In this document: positions 58,165-64,000 of the stretch, in pieces
Layout of the letters: each line of letters opens with the position of its first letter
How positions within the stretch are numbered: position 1 is the stretch's first letter
Source of the DNA: Spirometra erinaceieuropaei
Lineage: Eukaryota; Platyhelminthes; Cestoda; Diphyllobothriidea; Diphyllobothriidae
Assembly (NCBI GenBank): GCA_902702965.1
Contig: CACRXP010000561.1
Coordinates: forward strand, 193,937 to 257,936
Direction of reading: 5' to 3'
Length of the DNA: 64,000 nucleotides
The notes under the pieces: model-generated
Seen by the model: only the letters and a program-made list of their open reading frames with translations
Told to the model about the DNA's origin: nothing
Database searches by the model: none
Made by a program: the position numbers and the translations under genes

Positions 58165-60177
58165 ATCATAATAGGTTATTGTATAATCTGCCATTATTAT
58201 TACATAATGTTGCCTTGGCACAGTTTATAGGGATTTTCACTGTCTTGCAAAAAAGGCAGGTCCGTTTCACTGATTGAAGTGTGTTCGTAGGCATCTTATT
58301 ACTTTTTTCGTGTACAGTAAATATTTTTGTCCTTTTCCACTCTAAAGGCATGATATATTTTTATGTTAACAGCTTTACTTGAAATTAATGTGGAAACTCC
58401 AAGTCTGGAAATAATGTCTTTGGAATCATATCATTGGCTCCATCAAGCCCAGGCAATTAACATGACTTTATCTGACCAAGGAACAGTAATACTCCATTGA
58501 CGCAACCAGTCACAGTTTCGACTACGGAAGTGTCCTGCCTAATTTAAGTACCCGGTGGTATTAATGCGGTTCCGCCGTAGACACAAATTTGGACGACAGG
58601 TGATCAGAAGTCAAGTATCAGGCTTGTGTGACATTAACAATGCTATGCCTAGATCATATAAAATGTATTTGCTGCTCCTCCTATTGTAAATTAGCCCGTA
58701 AAATGCCTTTTGACTTTGGGTATATTTCTATGTCAACCGACGCTCGGGCTTGTAGAAATTATAAAACACATTTTAGCAGATATTGTGAAAATTTATGAAT
58801 GAGGCACGCCTTGTATATAAAAGAAAGCAAGGCGGAGCAAAGATGACCTTTTCACGGATATAAGCTGGAGAAAACGCGCATTTGATCACGTAGCTATGTG
58901 AGTGTAAAATATCAAACCTTGCCGAGTAAATAAGTCGATGGTCACCGGCGAAACTATCATAAAGTCTCCTGCCAAGTGTTCGAACAGGATTAGAATTTTT
59001 TCCATTCCTCACTCCTCCCATGGGAGAGCAAGCCTGTCCGTACTTCAATTTGTATTGGTGTCTGCGGCGATTTGTCGTTTGCCCCAGTTTAAGAAAATCG
59101 CTGATTTGAATTGCACAGTCTATCCCTCTGATGTGTTTGAAAACCAAGAGCATAGCCCCTATGTGCCAACTTTAAAAGTGGGGAAAAACTTCAAGCCCTT
59201 CTTGTCGTCCTTTGGTTCTGCCTCGAAATTTCGTCGAGGAATGTTCACGTCATCCTCCATTTCAAAAAATTTTATGGGTGCAGGAATAATATTTGGCTCA
59301 TTCGTGTGCTTTTTTGGCGTGCACTTTCAGTTTTTATCAGGGGCAAAAAAGTTTTATTTTGTTTTTGTTTTGGAGATGATTCATTAATCACTAAAGCTGC
59401 ACACCCTTTCTATCTCAAAATCGCTCGTTGGGTGAAATTAACTCAAACAAAACTCATCTTAGCACCTGTTTAAATATTTAAGTGCCATTGGGTGGTCCGT
59501 CGTCTGTGGGTACCAAAGGAATATTTGCACTGTTCCTTAAAATATGAATACAAGATCAAATATCCACGTGCTTCTCGCCTACTGCTTCATTTCGGCATAT
59601 CTGGAGTCCCATTTTGGGTTAGCAAACTTTATTTTGTCAAATATGGCTTGTCTACATAGCCGTCTTCCACAAGCAAAGGACGTGGAAATATGCAAATGTT
59701 ATCTGGACTAATTGTTGGAATACGAATGTGCTGAAATATAATATGATGTTATGTGTCGTCTTAAATTTCCACTTTATTGATAGTAGACTAACTCCAAAGT
59801 TTATTGCGAGCTCAAAGACGTCTTCTGCTTATGCGCATAAGTTTATACTTAAAATGAGCATCAGTTGTGCTTTGCCTGAACGACCGTCCCAATTTTGGTC
59901 ATACGTTTTTGTCACTTCCTCTCAGTCTCACATCGAGCAATTTAAAAAACAAGGGTCTCTATGTCAATTCGGCATCTTCGTAAAGCCCTTCACAGTCGAA
60001 TAACCACCAGGCCTCATCAGGAACAGGCAGACGGCTTGCTATTTGGATAAGTATTTCATAGTCTTAAAAGATTTAAATAAGTCCCATCTTTGAATATGCA
60101 GTTTGCACCAGACGTTATCTGCTCCCAGAGTGTTATAAAAAGGATGTTTTTGACCTGGGGCAGCAGTTCTCATTCTT
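58165..60177. other. No recognised gene
   Basis: Includes overlapping open frames of 149 codons (58938-59387 plus) and 126 codons (58773-59153 minus) and a 91-codon frame at 59728-60003. I compared them with RT, endonuclease and transposase motifs by eye and found no match. They may be chance or decayed retroelement sequence. Confidence 0.4.
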
Positions 60178-60555
60178 GCAAATCAAGAAATTGTGTAGCC
60201 GAAAATGGGAGAAGTTGGCTCTATTATTCCCATTAGTTTGGATTTTGTGTTCGAATATGCGTGCGAGGTTCTTCGGTTGCTTTCATAATACAGGACCTAA
60301 TCCTGCCCAGAAACGTTGCACGCGACTAAGGAGGAACCTTGTGCTCGCTCAACTATTCATGTGTGAAGGAAGGAAGGAAAGTTTGTCCAACGGCAGATTG
60401 TTATTTTGGAAAGCCGGCGGCTATCTAGGCTACGTTCGCCTTTATTAATAAAAGAAGAGGACATTGAAATAGAGTCTATCAAGCTTGCATCATTTTAGTG
60501 CGCACCGAGAGCAATTCCGTTAGGTCCTTGCTTCTGGATCAAGAATTCAAGTAAG
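60178..60555. repeat. 380-bp direct repeat, unit 1
   Basis: Aligned with 61778-62155 over its whole length: GGGAGAAGTYGGYTC, ATTAGTTTGGATTTTGTGTTCGAATATGCGTG, AATCCTGCCCAGAAACGTT, CTATCTAGGCTACGTTCGCCTTTAT, TCAAGCTTG, CTGTTAGGTCC-like and GGTTCTGGATCAAG blocks. Family unknown. A 90-codon frame in unit 1 is broken in unit 2, so it is not a conserved gene. Confidence 0.75.
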
Positions 60556-60770
60556 TGGAATATTGATCGATCCCCAGGAGTGTCTCACTCTAACGCTTTT
60601 TTAAATGAATCAAACAGTCCTTGCATTAGAGGAAATCTTTAGGAGTGGATAAGGACATTTGTGGTTTATCCATTTCTGATGTAGTGTCAACATTGAATAT
60701 TCCGCTGGGCGTGACTTCAAAAACGGTCAACTTCAGTCAGCTAATCTTTGAGCCTATATAGTCATAGCTA

Positions 60771-61742
60771 CAGTAGGTGGGGTAAATTCGCGAAATGTCG
60801 GCCGAAATTTCGAAATGAGTTCTCGTTTCAAAGGGTTTATTAAGGAGGATTGCAAAACTGATCATTGTCCAGTTATCACAGGGTGTCGGCTTTAGAATGA
60901 ACTTATTTCCGACTGCATGCTAGAACAGTACTCTGGAAAGTGACTAATTAAGTAGCATGCAATTTTCCCGTTGATTTTCGATGTCCTTAAGTGCTCAATT
61001 ATATTCTATTTTAAAAAAATGTATAAAAAATATTCATTCTTTCGCTCATTCGGTGGAAAATTACGTCCTTGTTCAGTTTTATACTCCAAGATAGAGTATA
61101 ATTTGGTTTCAGAAAGTTTCTAATCGTAAGACATTTTAATACCCTGAAACGGTCGTTCATAAAACGTTATGTATCTGTATTTACCAATGTGGCTTGCAAA
61201 GTGAACAATACTGCTCAAATCCACTGCTTAATTTTATGAACTCCATGTGTTCTACACTCAATACTATAGAGAAATGTTTGGTTTTTCGTACACGGAAACT
61301 ACACGGCTTGTAGTTTTGAAACCCTGAATGCAAGTATAACAACAGATTGAGCTCGAAATTATCCGGGAGTTAGAAACGGTTTTTTATAACCAAATTATAC
61401 TCTTTTTTCGTGTATATAATTGAAAAAAAAGACGTAATTTCCTACCGAATAAATAAAAAATAAATATTTTTACGCATGTTTTCCATGAAATATAATTGAA
61501 TTTTTAAAGACATCGAAAATCGATGACAAAAATTCATGGTACATAAGTGGTCATTTTTATGGAGCATGGTCCGAATGTGACCGGAAAGACTTTAAGTCAA
61601 CAGAAGGCACCCTGAGGTGACTGGATCATTTTAGCAATTTGCTTACGATGATTAGTTTCACAACTATACTTAATTAATCTTTTCGAAACGAGAACGCATT
61701 TCGAAATTTTGGACGACATTTCAAAAGCTAGCCCACCTACTG
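60771..61742. mobile_element. Foldback element, type copy with TA target sites
   Basis: Best-defined member. It starts TA-CAGTAGGTGGGGTAAATTC and ends TAGCCCACCTACTG-TA. Each arm of about 400 bp is the inverted copy of the other: GAAATGTCGGCCGAAATTTCGAAATGAGTTCTCGTTTC against GAAACGAGAACGCATTTCGAAATTTTGGACGACATTTC; TTGATTTTCGATGTCCTTAAG against TTTAAAGACATCGAAAATCGATG; TATTCATTCTTTCGCTCATTCGGTGG against CCGAATAAATAAAAAATAAATA. A central part of about 200 bp (around CAAATCCACTGCTTAATTTTATGAACTCC) is unpaired. TA duplication and CAGT...ACTG ends are typical of Tc1/mariner-type MITEs; no transposase frame is present. Length 972 bp. Confidence 0.9.
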
Positions 61743-61777
61743 TATACATGTAATACCCCACAGTTCTTATTTTTTGC

Positions 61778-62155
61778 AAATCAAGCAATTTTGCAGCTGA
61801 AACTGGGAGAAGTCGGTTCGATTATTCCTATTAGTTTGGATTTTGTGTTCGAATATGCGTGTGAAGGTCGTCGGTTGCTTTCATTGTACTGTACCCAATC
61901 CTGCCCAGAAACGTTTCGCGCGACGGAAGCGGATTCTTGTGCACGCTTAACCATTCATATGTGAATAAAGGAAAGTTTGACCAACGACAGAAGCATAGGA
62001 ATTATCATTTAGGAACGTTGGCGTCTATCTAGGCTACGTTCGCCTTTATAATTAAAAAGACGACATAGAAATAAGGCCCATCAAGCTTGTGTAATTGTAA
62101 TGCGCACCATGGGCAGTTCTGTTAGGTCCTCGGTTCTGGATCAAGGATTCGCTGC
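61778..62155. repeat. 380-bp direct repeat, unit 2
   Basis: Second copy of 60178-60555, in the same orientation about 1.6 kb downstream. A foldback element lies between the units. Confidence 0.75.
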
Positions 62156-62603
62156 CTAACATTATGCTTCCATTCTCTCCTATGATTAAAATAGATCGAT
62201 GACCTCAATAAAATATTCACGTTCAAAGGCGAAATGATGACCAACGAGTGATCAGGTGATAAAGCGCATGGTTTAGCGCGCAGTGCTCTAAATGATCAGG
62301 CTGGTGCAAATTCATCCCTTTCTGCTTCCTCCGTTCCAATCTTAAATTAGGCCAATATCCGACCTACCTGTTCAGTTCAAGCTGTTTAGCAGCACGTTAA
62401 AAGCTAAATGTGACTTAGAGTTGATGACTGAATTTCAGAAACCATCAAGAAAGGGGTTCATCCAGTAGCCCGATACAACACTCTGTGGTCGCTCGATGTG
62501 TCCACGTTATCCCATTTCGAAAGCAATTAACGCTTACATCCCATACCCGCCATAGCTCCCTCATGGAAAATACATATACATCTGAAAGAACGATTAAGGC
62601 CTA
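62156..62603. other. No recognised feature
   Basis: Blank interval between the direct repeat and the next foldback copy. Confidence 0.4.
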
Positions 62604-63551
62604 TGGTAGATGTGATAACTAATGACGTGTTAACCGATATTCTTAAATGCGTTTTCTAACTCGGAAAGATCACTGAAGTGGAGTTATAATATTAATCTCA
62701 GGTACTTAGGGATTTCGGCTTTTGAATGAACTTCTTGTAGGCCGCCTGCGAAAACTACACTCTAACAATGACTACCCAAGTAGCATGCATTTTTCTGAGT
62801 GATCTTCGATGACCGTATAACTTCAAATATACCTCATAGAACCGTGCATTAAAATATTGGTTTTTTACTCATTTGGTAGAACATAACTTAATCTTTACGA
62901 TAAATACTTAAAAGAGGGGGTATAATTCGACCATAAAAAGTGTTTAGCTGCGAGATTTTTCAGAACCGTGAAATGCCCGCTTACAAAACATAGAGTCCCT
63001 GTATTTAATAATGTTGCTTGTAGAGTCAACAATATGGCTCAAATCCACTGCTAAAGTTTAAGAACCCCACATGGTCTCTTTTTAATACGGCAAAGAAATG
63101 CACGGTTTTTCGTACATGTAAAATGCGCAGCTTGTATTTTGAAAACCCCGAATGCAAGTGTAACGGCAGGTCGTGTTCAAAATAATTGAGGGAAGTAGAA
63201 AGGTTTATAAAAGCGAATTATTCCCTTCATTCAAATAAAAAGTTTGAAGAAGAGGTAATTTTCTACCAAAAGTGTAAAAGAATGAATATGTTTATTTATG
63301 TTTTCTATGAAGTAAATTTACATTTATAAGGACATCGAAAATCAATGGAAAAAAATCATGCTACACAGGCAGCCTTTTTTGTAGGCGACCGGAAAGAAGT
63401 TCTATCAAAAGCGAGCGTATTGAATTACCTGAATTATTATGGGAATATGTTGTACGGTGGTTAATACTACAACACTCATTAAGTAATCATTACAAGTCAA
63501 AAGCACATTTCAGAATTTCGATAGGCGTTTCACAAGTTAGCACCTCTGCTG
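62604..63551. mobile_element. Foldback element, full-length copy
   Basis: Left end TGGTAGATGTGATAACTAATGACGTG, then CGATATTCTTAAATGCGTTTTC; right end AAAAGCACATTTCAGAATTTCGATAGGCGTTTCACAAGTTAGCACCTCTGCTG followed by TA. The interior shows AAGTAGCATGCATTTTTCTGAGTGATCTTCGATG against GGACATCGAAAATCAATGG, and the centre AACCGTGAAATGCCCGC ... TCCACTGCTAAAGTTTAAGAACCCC. About 948 bp. Confidence 0.8.
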
Positions 63552-64000
63552 TATATACGGGAGTGCCGGGCACGCGCAAGGTGCTCAGCGGTCGGACCCA
63601 AATACGCGAGTCTTAATTCAACCCGTCCGTACTGTCCATCAGTATTACTTTGACACAGTCGAAGTCCTGGGCCGGTTGAGAATCGCACGTAAAATTTACC
63701 ATAGCAGTATTGGAATCCAGAAATATACCTTGCCAAAGTGTGCATCTGGATACGTTTTGTTACGTTTCTCGGCGAGTGTAGAAACAACAGGAAGGCGGCC
63801 TCTGATCTATTCATTTTTGCGGCTTAGATCGACTCGTCAGGGATCATCCGCCGTGATCACCCAGAAGTTACTTGCTTATTCAAAGTGGACGCTGGTCTTG
63901 GTGGTCATCATAAGAGACAGTTAAATGAGGTTTCAAAATTCGCGCTGCTCACTGCTTTTTTCATTGATATTTATTAATACGCCACTGTTTCAAACCGTAG
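63552..64000. other. No recognised feature
   Basis: Slightly GC-rich end of the window; overlapping 94-codon minus and 82-codon plus frames without a motif. Confidence 0.35.

Noticed and set aside
58773..59387. Overlapping 126- and 149-codon frames as host genes
   Set aside because: Opposite-strand overlapping frames with no domain, no start or splice context and random-looking composition.
60178..62155. LTR retrotransposon with 380-bp LTRs
   Set aside because: Between the direct repeats there is only a foldback element and no gag/pol, primer-binding site or TG...CA ends.
1..64000. CRISPR array, prokaryotic operon or phage
   Set aside because: No regularly spaced short repeats, no ribosome-binding-site-led dense genes; all recognisable features are eukaryotic mobile elements.

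Overview
This is a non-coding, repeat-dominated stretch of an AT-rich animal genome. I found no intact host gene, no rRNA, no bacterial-style operon and no CRISPR array. The repeats fit a flatworm, and among flatworms perhaps a tapeworm with a large repeat-rich genome. They include several families of Penelope-like retroelements (PLEs) with GIY-YIG endonuclease, minimal hammerhead ribozymes in their terminal repeats, tRNA-derived SINE-like repeats, and a very abundant ~1-kb palindromic DNA element. The taxonomic placement is inference only.

Layout. 1-10.4 kb is almost featureless, apart from one exon-like stretch (320-459) and a head-to-head pair of tRNA-like elements bounded by a 12-bp target-site duplication (2987-3585). 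10.4-20.8 kb holds foldback elements, PLE-A copy 1 (13.0-15.7 kb, minus strand, dead), a SINE with a perfect 16-bp TSD (16.1-16.5 kb) and a 265-bp tandem repeat (18.2-18.7 kb). 21.5-25 kb carries remnants of two other PLE families (PLE-C and PLE-B). A 52-N assembly gap sits between perfect 141-bp inverted arms (25.8-26.1 kb). 27.7-41.8 kb is foldback elements, one SINE remnant and one short TIR element in otherwise blank sequence. 42.1-44.7 kb is a PLE-C inverted pair split by a 1461-bp TIR element with 8-bp TSDs, followed by a hammerhead-like remnant. 45.4-46.5 kb is a foldback copy. 47.5-49.9 kb is PLE-A copy 2 (plus strand, best preserved). 50.5-52.1 kb and 55.2-57.8 kb are foldback copies, one of them interrupted by PLE-A copy 3. 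57.9-58.2 kb is a SINE, and 60.2-63.6 kb has two foldback elements and a 380-bp direct repeat.

How the parts relate. The PLE-A insertions show the PLE life cycle: a reverse transcriptase plus GIY-YIG open reading frame between terminal repeats that each carry a minimal hammerhead ribozyme. In copies 2 and 3 the upstream terminal repeat is inverted and carries a short tail of 5' leader sequence outside it. The same head-to-head arrangement at the 5' side recurs in PLE-C, in the 16-kb SINE and in the 3-kb tRNA-like pair. The foldback family has TA-CAGT ends and arms of about 400 bp, so any read-through transcript could form long double-stranded RNA. Every coding copy seen is inactivated.

All boundaries were read by eye. 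Ends marked by TSDs or TIRs should be good to a few bases; other ends are approximate.
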